64,000 nucleotides of DNA from Epiperipatus broadwayi (GCA_028023455.1 JAQFVV010000256.1:1043001-1107000); one strand, 5' to 3'. Shown: positions 26,195 to 37,165, counted from the first letter of the stretch. Numbers and translations are program-made. The notes: generated by a model from the letters alone, not told the origin.

Positions 26195-26740
26195 GATTAA
26201 TAAATAATTCTAAGGGAGTAATAAGTAAAGAGGATAAAAGCAGTGTTGTGTATTAAATGCCCACAGATAAATTGTAGTATAATATATATTGGTGAAACCA
26301 GAAGAAATATTAAATATTGCCTCAACTATATATATATATTAAATATTGCCTCAACTATATATATATATTAGAGTAAGGGAAGATGGTTCAGTTTATTCGG
26401 CTTTTTATGTTCACCAAAATAGTACAGGCCATATATATAGTCCAAAGTATTTTGCAATATTAATGCATGAAACACACAATAAAAAACGCAAGATTAAAGA
26501 ATCTTATCTTATACAAAATTCATCTTGTGTTATGGATTCAAAATTAACCAGTTTTCCGATTAGTTGTTTCTGGCCATTGCAAAGAAATGTTGAATTTATC
26601 GCTTAGGAAAAAATAGGAGTTTTTTACTACCTTGATAAGGACTCGTAGGAGTTAAAAGAGCATGGTAATAGTTATTTTATTTATATTAATAATTCTCTGT
26701 TTAGCAATTGACAAATTGTTATGTTGTATTTTGTATATGA
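26195..26740 (+). repeat. Inverted copy of Penelope GIY-YIG/3' region
   Basis: This is an inverted repeat of 24960-25505 with many substitutions. The 86-codon plus frame at 26346-26606 is the same endonuclease C-terminal region as on the left arm, still nearly free of stops. Such an inverted terminal segment is usual for Penelope insertions. Confidence 0.8.
26624..26670 (+). ncRNA. Hammerhead-like motif in inverted Penelope arm
   Basis: Stem I TACC/GGTA, core TTGATAA, and stem II GACTC..GAGTT match the copy at 25038-25085. GAAA has become AAAA and the bases before the cleavage site differ, so this copy is more decayed. Confidence 0.4.
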
Positions 26741-27186
26741 TAAGTATTTAAATATTAGAAATTTGTGAATAAATCAAACTGTCAAAGTATTTTTTTTTGT
26801 ATTTATTTATTTTTTTTACCTTTGTTAGGATATAGACAAATTCTATTATGTTTTTTTATTAAAATAAATGTTCAAGTAAATAAATGTTCAGCAATGTGTA
26901 TTTTCCATTAATATATTTTTCATCTATTTTCTTGTGGTTCTTTAAGGAGGCAGGGGGATATACCTCTTTGCTTGCAGTTTTTTAATGGGGAGGGGGAATT
27001 TAGACGAAATGGCTCTTCATATTAAAAAGTTTGCCGACACTTATTATAATTGATAAATATTTTATTATGCATAATCAAATCATAATTTGGGTTAATTTAC
27101 TAAGAAGGATTTTTTTTTTTACTTTTATCATCATTATTGTTATATATATATATGTATATTGTCTATACTAATTTTAATATAATTAG

Positions 27187-27540
27187 ACAGGGCTTGAACT
27201 CAGATTTTCAAACTCCCTATAGCTATTCATTCCATCTTATATAATCAATACACATGACCATTTATTTTTTCAATGATATGAATTACTGAAGAGTTGGAGA
27301 AGATTGAAGTTTGTCTATTAAAGTTTGAAGATTTGCCATCTTAATATAAACTGAATAGTGATTGTATATATGTGTTGGAGATCTTGATCTGGATCAACTG
27401 ATGAGTGGTGGTTCACACAAAATCAAATATATATTGGAGATCATTTATCTTTTCACATGTATGTGATCATGTGTATCAGTTGTATAAGGTGCATTGGATA
27501 GCCGTGGGGAGTTTGAAAGTCTAAGTTCAAGTACCTTATA
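27187..27540. mobile_element. HHR foldback with tRNA-like end, family C, copy 1
   Basis: The right end (AGTTTGAAAGTCTAAGTTCAAGT near 27507) is repeated inverted at the left end (GGGCTTGAACTCAGATTTTCAAACT near 27190). The terminal word GAGTTCAAATCC-like resembles a Pol III B box. The middle carries a hammerhead-like core. The second copy is at 57643-58134. There is no coding capacity. Confidence 0.6.
27384..27443 (+). ncRNA. Hammerhead-like motif, family C, copy 1
   Basis: Stem I outer TGATC/GATCA and inner TCAA/TTGG pair. The core is CTGATGA, stem II GTG/CAC, then AAAA where GAAA is expected, then an A+T stem III. Compared with copy 2 the outer stem changes from an A-T to a G-C pair on both strands, a compensatory change. 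The missing G12 predicts loss of activity. Confidence 0.45.
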
Positions 27541-27564
27541 TATATATATATATATATATATTAA
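27541..27564. repeat. (TA)n microsatellite
   Basis: This is an uninterrupted TA run at the right edge of the family C copy. Confidence 0.9.
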
Positions 27565-27870
27565 ATTAAATTATTAAATTAAATTTGATATCAGTATTCT
27601 TTCCAAAATATATATAATATTCAAATTTATATATATATTAAATACAAATCTATTATTATAAAGTGCTGAAAACTTTGAAATTATTTAAACGGAACTCAAT
27701 CTCTGATAATGAGCTATTTTTTAAATAAAAGACCAGTTGGTGTATATAGAATGTACGCTCTAAACTTAAGTGATTCACATGAGTTTTTTAAACTTTTACC
27801 AAATGGGCGAGTGTGTGGAACTTTATATTTAAAAAATAGTGCTTTATCAGAGTTTGACTTCTGTTTGAAT

Positions 27871-28200
27871 AATATATTAAATACATTAATATTCATATAC
27901 ATTTAACTAATTTTATTAGTACTTTTGACTATATTCCTTATAGACTTTGCAAACTATATAAAATAAAAAAGACTATATTAATTTCAAGAAATCCTCAAAT
28001 GTTAATGAATCATCAATCAGCAAACCTTAAAATAACAGAATTGTGGGAGAACTGAATTGAATTATGGGAGTTATGAAATGATGTCTCCTTTTAATTATTC
28101 AATGTTATATAGTTGACAAAGACTACAAGGAATATAGTCAAAAGTACTTCTAATAAAATAAGTTAAATTTATATGAATATTACTGTATTTAATATATATA
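27871..28200. repeat. Foldback element with arms of about 80 bp
   Basis: AGTACTTTTGACTATATTCC near 27919 is repeated in inverted orientation near 28130-28148, and similarity extends outward through TTTATTAG, TTTAACT and ATATTCATAT. The arms are about 27871-27952 and 28114-28200 with a spacer of about 160 bp. There is no transposase and no hammerhead core, so it is probably a miniature inverted-repeat element. Confidence 0.7.
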
Positions 28201-28654
28201 ACTGCTTTTATATTCATTTTTATTCATTCTTCTTATGATGAAAATTATTGAAATTATAAAAAAATACAATGTGTAAATCATATTAAATATAAAAATTCAA
28301 GTTACTATATTAGCCCCAAAAATATGACATCTATTTTCTTATGACCGTTGTATATTGTGAAAATTAAAGTTTTATTTTTATTAGGTTTTTTTATTTATTT
28401 AATATTTTTAATACAATTTATTAAAGGTATGCTTACTGAAAATGTAGGCATGAAAGCAAAATTATATAAAATTTGAAAACAATCCTGAATTATTTTTATA
28501 TCTTTCATATTAAAATGTCAAAATCTAATAACCATTTTTTGTTTGGTGAGAGCTCTGCATAAATTATATGATGATTGTTTGAGATGTTTTATTAATGTTT
28601 TCATGTGATTAAATGCATTAAATGGTTCATAATTAATATATATATATATATATA
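28201..28654. other. A+T-rich spacer ending in (TA)n
   Basis: No gene is seen. A TA run at about 28635-28656 abuts the left LTR and obscures its target-site duplication. Confidence 0.5.
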
Positions 28655-30382
28655 TAGTACTGTTCAACCACTTATTCCGTTAATATGAGCATGCACACAA
28701 ATCAAACGTGAAAAGGAAATATGGCGACATGCCAGAAAAAGGAGAAATTTAAATACTTTACCATAATATTATTATGGACACAGAAGATACTTATAATAAA
28801 GATTGATTCTTACATACCTTTAGGTGATGACTCTAAACCAACCCCTCACGTCACTCCCAGAAGAAAAAACTAATTCTCCTCCTGAAAGAGTATGCAATTT
28901 CAATTATTATTGGGCATATACAAATATAAATAAACAAAAATAATAAACAAATATCCTTGTGAAAAATAATAAACAAGTATCCTTGTGATAAATAAAGATT
29001 AACCTTGTGATAAATAAAGATTTAAGACCTGGTAAGATGATATCCCGTTTGCTAGCTCAGCATACTCTATTCTCAGTTAAAGAATGGGGATCAGAAAACT
29101 CGCACAATTAATTACTAATATAGTTACAGTAAATGACAAAGAGAATAATAAAAAAATATATGGCGGTGGTCACTTTAAAATTATAATATAAATATTTTAT
29201 TAACCTATTACCCCATACCATTTATAATATGAATACAAAATTAATATCTCTAGATTGATTAAATATACAAAACAAATATTACACGCTATAAAAATCATTT
29301 TAACAAACAAAATTGTAAAGAAATACTCATCAAAGCAATTCATTAAACAAACTAAAGGAAAATTTCTTTCTTAATAAGAAAAATGAATTAAATAATTATA
29401 TGTGAGAGATAGTGATCTGTGGTTTTAAAATCACTCACATGCATTAAGCAAACAAGGAAAATTTAACAAGTTACATGAAAGATGTGTTTGTTTATGTATG
29501 TATATAAGACATATATTTACAAAATGCATATTAACTTTAAGTAGAATAAACACACACAAAAAAATAGTATACCCAATAAAGTCTATAAATCTACTGTGGC
29601 AATGGCATGACTTGACTGAGGCCCAAGTTTATAAAATTGATCATCATCACTTTGGTGTTTGGATCTTGGAAGCCGTTGGGATGGCAGGAGTAAAGCTGGA
29701 TGGATGTGCTGAAGTGGGCTTCTACCCCATAATCATTCTATATCCAGGAAAGTGCTTGATTGGCATCTTTTGGCTGGACAATAGATATTACACATTATAA
29801 ACACTCTTTTTTTGTGTTATGAATTTTATGTTAACTCCAGGCTTCAATGGTGTGTTGCAATTAAGCTTCCATCGGCATCAACTGAGTAATATGGTGGAAT
29901 AAAAATCTGTCTATTATTTAGCTTTCCAATAGTTGGCTAGACAACTGACATTACTCTACATCACTTAATTATCTGATGTTTTAACTGTTGACTAATAACT
30001 TGTTAACTGATCAAATGGTTATTTGGATGACTGAAAGAATTAGTGTCCGTTGGTTTAGAATGATTGGATGAATTTTTAATTGTATTAATTCCCATGGATT
30101 AGGTTAAATCATAATCATCATGCTTGTTCAAAATGTGGAACGACTTTATGTGGTTCCATTAACAACATTAGCTTAACCATAAAATTAGACTTAGGCTCCT
30201 AATAAGAATTGCCTTTGAAGAACAAAATGAACTGCCTTCTCGCAACTTCTTAATCTATAATAAATATACGATTATAATATATAGCATATCCACCACCCTC
30301 TTTAATGGCTTTTTACGTATTTTCAGCCATTAATTTGTCAAACTTAATCTTGTGCTTGGCCACATCAAATGTGCCTTGCACA
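28655..30382 (-). repeat. 3' LTR of Ty3/Gypsy element
   Basis: It matches 35096-36799 over its length (for example ACTTTGGTGTTTGGATCT near 29650 and 36040). On the minus strand it starts TGTGCAAGGCAC at 30382. Open frames inside it, such as 29498-29800, have no support as genes. Confidence 0.85.
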
Positions 30383-30395
30383 ATATCCCCCTCCG
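30383..30395 (-). other. Polypurine tract of the Gypsy element
   Basis: On the minus strand the purine run GGAGGGGGATAT lies immediately upstream of the 3' LTR start, where the plus-strand primer of LTR retrotransposons is expected. Confidence 0.65.
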
Positions 30396-30639
30396 ACATG
30401 AGGCATTTAAATGGAGTTTATCATTTAATGTCTTTCTCATTAATCAAATTTTCTGAAAACTTAAAATTTTATAACATTGGTTTCAATGCTCTCGCATTGT
30501 ATGTGCCCTTAATGCCTTGCTCTGTTTTCACCTGGAAAGCGTTGTTCCCACTGCTTTCCACAATTTCAAATGGATCTTAATAAAGGTTACAGAAATTTTT
30601 TAAACCAGAATTTCTCCAGTAGACTTACATAGGGAGTTT

Positions 30640-31706
30640 TTACCATCACTTTATCCTCTATTTTGAACTGATACTTTGATCCACCTTTTCATTTCTTTCT
30701 CCTAGCAGCTGCATATGAGTGCCTCTTTTCTATCCACCGTTTTGACAATTCCTTCGGGTAATTTTGCCTTAAACAACTTAGGAGCTAGTTCTCCAAAATA
30801 ACGGTGCATGGGGAAGAATCCAGTGGATTCATTGATTGACCAATTAATAAAATTGAGTACTTAAGGTAACTGCTTAACCCATCCTCTATGGTTAGTTGGC
30901 AGATATGTACAGAATAGCCTCTCTAGTTCCCACATAACCCTCTCACAGGGATTAGACTGCGGGTTATGGATGGATGTGAGTACATGTTTCATTCCGTGCT
31001 TGGTTGTCCATTGTTCTCATTCTTCTGATATGAAGGGTGTCCCATGGTGAGATAGAAGGACTTCAGGCTTTCCAACCCATGGAAAATGCAGAGAGTCCAG
31101 TACCTTAATGGTTTCTCATGTCATAGTTCTAGATAATGAATAGGCGGCTACCAATTTGGAAAAAAAGGTCATAGACTACCAACATGTATCTCTTTCGATT
31201 GACGGATGGTAGTGGGCCATAAAAATCAATGGCCATGATCTCCTTTGGATTTTGAGGTATAATGGATTCCATGGGGCTTATGTAGCTTTTGTTGAGGGGT
31301 TTTGCTCTTTGGCAGATTTTACATTTATTTATCACATTACATTATGTCCCAGTGCATCTGTGGCCAATAAAACCAGTGTCTGAGGCAATTTTCTGTCTTC
31401 AGGTTCATAATGTCCATACATACAATGAATATATTGGATGAGAGGGTGCCTCATTATAAGTGGTATCATGACTCTCCTTTCATCTTTCCCTCTTGGATTT
31501 GATAAATGTAGTAGTTCCTCCTCCAATTTGTATCTTTGCATGGTTCTTTCTGTGGTTATACCACTCCCTGGGGTTTCAGCCTGACATTGCATTATAATTT
31601 TATTCAATACCACATCTTCCCATTGCCTTACAGCCACCTGGGTTAAATCCTGCTCTACGGATACATCAACACATAAGGCCAGGTTCATCATATAAACCTG
31701 GTCCAC
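30640..31706 (-). pseudogene. Gypsy integrase region, broken
   Basis: The N-terminal zinc-binding module is readable as YGHY near 31410, then after a frame change CKICQRAK near 31310. The catalytic core starts with IDFYGPLP, which carries the first acidic residue, near 31225. The second motif reads SHHGTPF near 31040, so the aspartate of the usual SDHGTxF appears replaced by His. The glutamate motif SNPCERVMWEL near 30955 is present. Then come NESTGF and a basic C-terminal part that fades near 30650. Several stops and frameshifts interrupt it. The enzyme would have inserted the cDNA into the genome; it cannot be made intact from this copy. Confidence 0.75.
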
Positions 31707-31844
31707 ATTCTAATGCTGTTGTTGGGCAGGTGCTGGATGGCGACTTAAAATGTCAGCAACTACATTTTCCACCTCTTTGCAGTATTGGACCATGTAGATA
31801 AACTCCTGAAGGAACAGGCAACTAGTTGGCTGTTAGTGAGGTGA

Positions 31845-32060
31845 TTAAGGAACTCTAGGCTCTTGTGGCCAGTGATCACCACCACCTTGGAACCCAACTA
31901 TATAGGATGAAATTTTTGAAAAGCCCATACGATGACCCTTCTCAGTAACAGTGTAGTTAATTTCAGGCCCCTTCAATAAATGACTTATAAAATACAATAC
32001 CACTATTCTCCCATCTGGTTTGATTTGCAACAGGGTGACACCTAGTCCATACCCACTGCT
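31845..32060 (-). pseudogene. Gypsy RNase H region, broken
   Basis: The stretch with LLKGPEINYTVTEK near 31935 is the connection/RNase H signature that follows the reverse transcriptase in Ty3/Gypsy pol. A frameshift separates it from VVVITD-like codons near 31880. About 140 bases to the next integrase frame also look like decayed pol sequence. Confidence 0.65.
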
Positions 32061-33050
32061 ATCAGTTTGAAGTAAAAATGGCTTGCTAAAGTCTGGGTAT
32101 GCAGCACTATCTGTTTTAGAAAACTCTTTTTGACCTCTTCAAATGCTTTTTCTTGATCTTTAGTCCAATTCCACCTTGTTTTCTTTCTGAGCAGCTTTAA
32201 AAGGGTGTCTATCTGGTCAGTCAATTTCTCACAGAACCTGTTGTAAAAATTACACAGCCCTAAGAAAGACCAAATCTGACATTTAGTTCTAGGTACAGGA
32301 AATTCTGTGATAACCTTTATTTTATCAGGGTGGGGTTTGATCCCCATCTGATCTATCAAATGGCCCAGGAATTCTATCTCCTCTGATACAAATGTACTCT
32401 TCTTCATGTTTATCTTAATACCTTTTGTCCTGCATTTCCCAAAGAGCTGGAAATGTTCCTCCATGGATAAGAGGCCACAACCACATCATCCACTTACATG
32501 GTTACAATTTTTTTAGTTTCTGCTGATAAAACTTGGTCCAGGCATCTCAGCAGGCCAGCTCCATTGTTGACCAAGCCGAAGGGCATTCGGTTAAATTGAT
32601 AGGAATATCCCCCATATCTAAAAGCCGTGTACTGATGATCTGCAGGGTGTAATTCAATTTGCCAGTAATTGGCAGTCAAATCGAATGTTGAAGAGACTTT
32701 CTTTTCTTTAAATTTCATTAATAAGTCATAAATGGGGGAGGGATGGTACAATCTGAAATCATGGCCCTATTGAGCTTCCAGGCATCTAAACATAACCAGA
32801 TGGCTCCATTTTTTTTCTTTACAATAACTAAGGGATTGCAGTATGGGGAAGAACATTTCTCAATGATTTTCCCATTCCAACATTTGCTCCAATTACTTCT
32901 CCACCTCCTTTTTAAACTGATGGGGTATGGGATATGATCATTATTGGAATGGTTCTTCCAGCTTCATTCTAATCCTTTGTTGGTACCCACTGATGATTCC
33001 AGGATTTTCTGAGAATATAGCACTATGGTTTTGAAGTATCACTTTCAGTT
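32042..33050 (-). pseudogene. Gypsy reverse transcriptase, broken
   Basis: Motifs in order on the minus strand: NPLVIVKKKNG near 32830; SSTFDLTANYWQIEL (motif A aspartate) near 32670; FNRMPFGLVNNGA near 32580; the catalytic box, in which the Tyr codon of YVDD is TAA (32494-32496) followed by VDDVVV; then, after a frame change, FLGHLIDQMGI and FLGLCNFYNRF (thumb) in an open frame at 32464-32042. The stop exactly at the catalytic Tyr and at least two frameshifts inactivate it. Family assignment to Ty3/Gypsy rests on FLGH...FLGL..YYR-type spacing. Confidence 0.8.
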
Positions 33051-33054
33051 TTTC

Positions 33055-33584
33055 TCATCCCTCCACAGAGATCAATTTTGCTTTGCTTGCCTTTCCTACA
33101 AGCTTGTCTGGGATAGCCTGGTTCAGGCAGCATGTCTCTCTCTCACAATACAACTGAGGGGGTAAGAATTTGATTTTGTGGCCATTGCACATGATGAGAC
33201 CCTTTTCATAGTCTAAGACACATTTACTCCTATGCAAGAAGTCTGAGCCCAGTACCACCTCATGGATTAAACTGTTCATTGTTAGAAACACATGGGATAT
33301 TACTCTACCATCGATCTCCACCTGCAGCCAGATTTGTTTCAGTGCAAGTTTTACTTTGTGATTGTTTGCTAGTGTTACTTGGGTGAGTTTCAATGGGAGG
33401 ATTTCAATCGCAGGTTTTTTTTTAAGATGCACTGGTACAATTCTTCCAATATCACAGAGATTTGGCTTCCTGAATCCAACAATGCTGTTCCCTCAATTCC
33501 CTCAAGTGTCACTCTTATCTTTGGACAGTTCCACAAAGCATAGTTTGGTACTCTGTCTTCCCATGAGCACACTAGATTTGACAT
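33055..33584 (-). pseudogene. Gypsy retropepsin (protease), frameshifted
   Basis: The active-site motif LLDSGSQIS lies near 33460 in one frame; the flap and C-terminal motif VVLGSDFLHR near 33240 lies in another frame (33432-33055). Both are typical of Gypsy aspartic proteases, in which DSG replaces DTG. The break between them is a single shift in frame. The enzyme would have processed the gag-pol polyprotein. Confidence 0.75.
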
Positions 33585-34003
33585 TTCTTTCCCTATCTTT
33601 CTTTTTTATGCCTTTTTTTCTTCTAGTCTTGCCATTGATATGCCCTTGTTGTTTTGTCTCCTCCTTTTCCAACCTATTTTTATTACTTTGTTGAAGATCT
33701 TCACATTTTTCCTCAACTCCCCAGACTCTCACTTCCAACCCTAATGACATTTCATTTCTTAAATCTTTTACTTCCTCTGACTTCTGACTGAGTTCTAGTT
33801 TTACAGTATTTAGAAACCTCTCCATCATCATCATTGTTTTCTTTTTCCCTGTTGGGTTCCTCTTCACTTAGTGGCTCCATTACTGCCTCTATTCTACTTT
33901 CAGATCTTTGAGGCTGGCTTTCTTCTGCCATTTCCCCATTTATTTCATCATGCTTCTCACTCGTATCTATCTTTTGTCTTCTGGACTGTGATCTTGTCCA
34001 CAT
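33502..34003 (-). pseudogene. Gypsy gag-like N-terminal region
   Basis: A frame starting MWTRSQSRRQK at 34003 is rich in Glu, Lys, Arg and Ser and shifts near 33800 into a second charged frame. That frame has a likely coiled coil (LSQKSEEVKDLRNEM) and a basic tail rich in Lys and Arg. No zinc knuckle is visible. Its position, first in the internal region and ahead of the protease, makes a gag or gag-pol leader likely. The identity is inferred from position. Confidence 0.5.
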
Positions 34004-35057
34004 ATATAGGATTATTTTTAATTACGTATATATTTGCTTTGTTATACTACTTTAACTATATTTTGTTTGATTACTTATTAAGACTATGGTTTAATGTTAC
34101 TTTTATTCACTTATTTTCTCTTTATTTATTTCTTTTCATAAAATTATTCAGCGCGTACCACACCGAGCTTCCCTTATCCATACCGTCATTTATTCCCTTA
34201 TCCATACCGTCATTTATTTCTTTTACTCATTTATTGGCTATAAATAATAAACTTATTCTGAGATTGCTCTTCAAACAACAATAATAAAATATAAAAACTA
34301 AGCTAACATTAAATTGTACACGTATTGGAATTTTCAAAACAAAATGAGAAAGAAATTGATAATAAATAGCATTACGATTCTAACTATTATGTGCCATTAA
34401 AAACAAAATTTCCTATCATACAATTTCACAATTCTACATTATTTAATAAATATTTACTTTCTCTTTTTACAAAAAAAATCTTTATTCCCGAAGTCCACCA
34501 CTTGTTTTTATACAATACGTAGTTTACGCTTGTATACAGTCATCTATTTCTTTCTACAACATTTTATTTATCCAACTCTTTCATTTATTTTATTTATCCA
34601 ACTCTTTTATTTATTTTTACTATAAACATTTATATATAGCTAAAACAATCTAATCAATAATAATGTAGCGACGAGGATCGCTTCAAAACAAAATAAAGTT
34701 TAAAGTTCTTATATATTAAGATTCACCACCTGTTTTTATACAATACATAGTTTATAACAATATACTGCCATTTATTTTTATTAAGTGCGCAGTTTATACT
34801 TTTATACTGCCTTTTATTTTTATTAAATACGTATATATGACAAAATAAACTTAATCAGTATTGTTGTAGTGACAAACGTCACTTAAAAAAAAAAAAAAAA
34901 AATTAGAATTCTTATTTATAAAGATTCTCAATTGTAAACTTTTTTCTCTTTTTTCAAATATTGTCTCTATAAAAAAAATTGTTCCTAATATTTTTGAGAA
35001 TTTCTCTTTTTTTCAGTTATGTTTAGCGGCCGTGTTTTTCCTATACTGGCCCTGTTA
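34004..35057. other. Gypsy 5' leader with short tandem repeats
   Basis: This is untranslated leader between the primer site and gag. CCTTATCCATACCGTCATTT occurs twice in tandem near 34174-34215. A longer, diverged unit containing ATACTGCC..TTTATTTTTATT recurs between about 34500 and 34850. Confidence 0.5.
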
Positions 35058-35090
35058 GATAAGGTCCTTATATGTTCGGCTCCAAAATTT
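35058..35090 (-). other. Candidate primer-binding site
   Basis: On the minus strand TTTTGGAGCCGAACATATAA lies about 10 bases inside the 5' LTR end. TGG followed by a tRNA-like 3' complement is the usual primer site form. The tRNA is not identified. Confidence 0.45.
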
Positions 35091-35095
35091 TCATC

Positions 35096-36799
35096 TGTAG
35101 CAGTCAACCGCTTACTCCATTAATATGAGCATGTGCACAAATTGAACATGAAAAGGAAATATGGTGACATGCTGGAAAAAAGAGAAATTTAAATACTTTA
35201 CCATAATATTATTATGGACACAGAAGATACTTATAAAAAATATTGATTCTTACATACCTTTGGGGGATGACTCTAAACCAACCCCTCATGCCACTCCCAG
35301 AAGAAAAAACTAATTCTCCTCCTGAAAGAGTATGCAAGTTCAATTATTATTGGGCATATACCAATATAAATAAACAAAATTAATAAACAAGTATTCTCAT
35401 GATAAATAAAGATTTAAGACCCGGTAAGATGATATCCCATTTGCTAGCTCAGTGTACTCTATTCTCAGTTAAAGAATGGGGATCGGAAAACTCACACAAT
35501 TAATTACTAATATAGGTAGAGAAAGTAAGTGACAAAGAGAATAATTATATGGTGGTGGTCACTTTAAAATTATAATATAAATATTTTATTAACCCATTGT
35601 CCCATACCATTTATAATATGAATACAAAATTAATATCCCCAGATTGATTAAATATACGAAACAAATATTACATGCTATATAAATCATTTTAACAAACAAA
35701 GCTATAATCGTAAAGAAATACTCGTCAAAGCAATCATTAAACTAACTAAAGGAAAATTTCTTTCTTAATAAGAAAAATGGATTAAATAATTATACGTGAG
35801 AGATAGTGATTTGTGGATTATAAACTCACACATGTGCATTAAGCAAACAAGGAAAATTTAATAAGTTACATGAAAGATGTGTTTGTTTACATATGTACAT
35901 AAACATATATTTACGAAATGCATATTAACTTTAAGTAGAATAAACACACACAAAAAAATAGTATACCTGATAAAGTGTACAAATCTACTGCAGCAATGGC
36001 TTGACTTGACTGTGGCACAAGTTCATAGAATTAATCATCATCACTTTGGTGTTTGGATCTCAGCTTTTACATTCTGTTGGGATGGCAGGGTCAGAGCTGG
36101 ATGAATGTGCTGAAGTGGGCTTCTACCCCATAATCATTCTATATCTAGGCAAGTGCTTGATTAGCATCTTTTGGCTGCACAATGGATATTACGCACTATA
36201 AACAGTCTTTTCTTGTGTTACGAATTTTATGTTAACTCCAGGATTCACTGGGGTGTTGCAATTAAGCTTCCATCGGCATCAACTGAGTATATGGTGGAAT
36301 AAAAATCTGTCTATTATTTAGCTTTCCAATAGTTGGCTAGACAACTGATGTTACTCTACACCACTTAATTGTCCGATATTTCAACCGTTGACTAATAACT
36401 GGTTAACTGATTGAATGGTTATTTGGATGACTGAAAGAATTAGTGTCCATTGGTTTAGAACGATTGAATGAATTTTTAATCAGATTAATTCCCATGGATT
36501 AGGTTGAATCATAATCAGCATGCTTGCTCAAAGTGTGGCACAACTTCACATGGTTCCATTAACAACATTAGCTTAACCATAGGATTAGACTTAGGCTCCT
36601 AATAAGATTTGCCTTTGAAAAACAAAAATGAACTGCTTTCTCGCAACTTCAAAACAGATCTCTTTCTTAATTTATAATAAATATACGATTATAATATATA
36701 GCATATCCACCGCCCCCTTTAATGGCTTTTTATGTATTTTCAGCCATTAATTTGTCAAACATAATCTTGTGCTTGGCCACATCAAACGTGCCTGGCACA
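35096..36799 (-). repeat. 5' LTR of Ty3/Gypsy element
   Basis: Direct repeat of 28655-30382. On the minus strand it starts TGTGCCAGGCAC at 36799 and ends near CTACA at 35096. The open frames inside it (35877, 36722) are LTR sequence, not genes. Confidence 0.85.
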
Positions 36800-36807
36800 A
36801 TATATAT

Positions 36808-36998
36808 ATATTCAATATTGCATATATTTGTTTTTCTGTGTAATGAAGTCATTTTTTCTTTTTTAAAAACTAAAGCTGAGTGCACTTTCAGTGAAGTTCA
36901 CCATGAAGAACTTCACAGAAAATGCACTCAACTTTAAGTTATAAAAAAGAAAGAAATGAATTCATTATACAGATGAATAAACATATGCAAATTTAAAA
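36808..36998. repeat. Near-perfect palindromic element with pre-miRNA-like core
   Basis: The two halves are inverted copies: AATGAAGTCATTTTTTC on the left matches the complement of GAAATGAATTCATT on the right. The centre is a 22-nt arm starting GAGTGCACTTTC paired with an arm ending AAATGCACTC around an 8-nt loop, with 20 of 22 positions paired. Total arm length is about 90 bp. It is flanked by A+T sequence and looks like a miniature inverted-repeat element. There is no coding potential. Confidence 0.75.
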
Positions 36999-37165
36999 TT
37001 ATAAATACAAATGAAGTAAAAAATCAATATATATATATTTACTAAGACAATAAAATCCAATTATTCAATGCTTTAATAGATTTAGCCTTGACTACAGGTT
37101 GATATTATTGATAGCACAATGGTTGATTATATATATATTCCTAGAAATGTTTTCATGGGTTGCAA

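Larger units (their letters stand above)
24960..26740 (-). mobile_element. Penelope-like element with inverted terminal copy
   Basis: The left part (about 24960-26195) encodes on the minus strand the C-terminal half of a Penelope reverse transcriptase and a GIY-YIG endonuclease. The right part (about 26195-26740) is an inverted copy of the 3' portion: the same YVHQNSTGH and MHETHNKK codons are readable on the plus strand at 26346-26606. Penelope elements are known for partial tandem and inverted terminal copies and for hammerhead motifs in their terminal repeats. Here each arm has such a motif. A 29-bp direct duplication (AATATTGCCTCAACTATAT at 26312 and 26343) lies in the right arm. The 5' half of the reverse transcriptase is missing. 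Confidence 0.75.
24705..27045. mobile_element. hAT-like DNA transposon termini enclosing a Penelope element
   Basis: The left end near 24712 reads CAGAAGTTGATTAATTTTGA followed by GAGCCAAATGTGGCT. The right end, read inwards from 27045, has GTGTCGGCAAACTTTTTAA followed by GAAGAGCCATTT. Both have the CAG-type start and GAGCCA block common in hAT transposons, and AACCACAAG/CTTGTGG also recurs at both sides. ATTATAGA on the left and ATTATAAT on the right are a possible decayed 8-bp duplication. No transposase is visible; most of the interior is the Penelope insertion. This rests on resemblance to family ends known to me, not on a search. Confidence 0.4.
28655..36799 (-). mobile_element. Ty3/Gypsy LTR retrotransposon, 8.1 kb, inactive
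   Basis: Two direct repeats of about 1.7 kb flank an internal region whose minus strand encodes protease, reverse transcriptase, RNase H and integrase in the Ty3/Gypsy order. On the minus strand the LTRs begin TGTGC and end near CTACA. A polypurine tract (GGAGGGGGATAT) lies just before the 3' LTR and a TGGAGCC-type primer site lies just after the 5' LTR. Both flanks are (TA)n, so a target duplication cannot be read. The LTRs differ at many positions, so insertion was not recent (divergence not computed). Frameshifts and stops throughout gag-pol make it non-autonomous now. Confidence 0.85.

Noticed and set aside
29498-29800. 100-codon open frame inside the 3' LTR
   Set aside because: The matching frame in the 5' LTR (35877) is broken, and LTRs rarely code. 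No domain is seen.
33362-34284. Plus-strand frames of 110 and 137 codons
   Set aside because: They lie antisense to the Gypsy gag and protease region, are Phe/Leu/Ser rich and have no domain.
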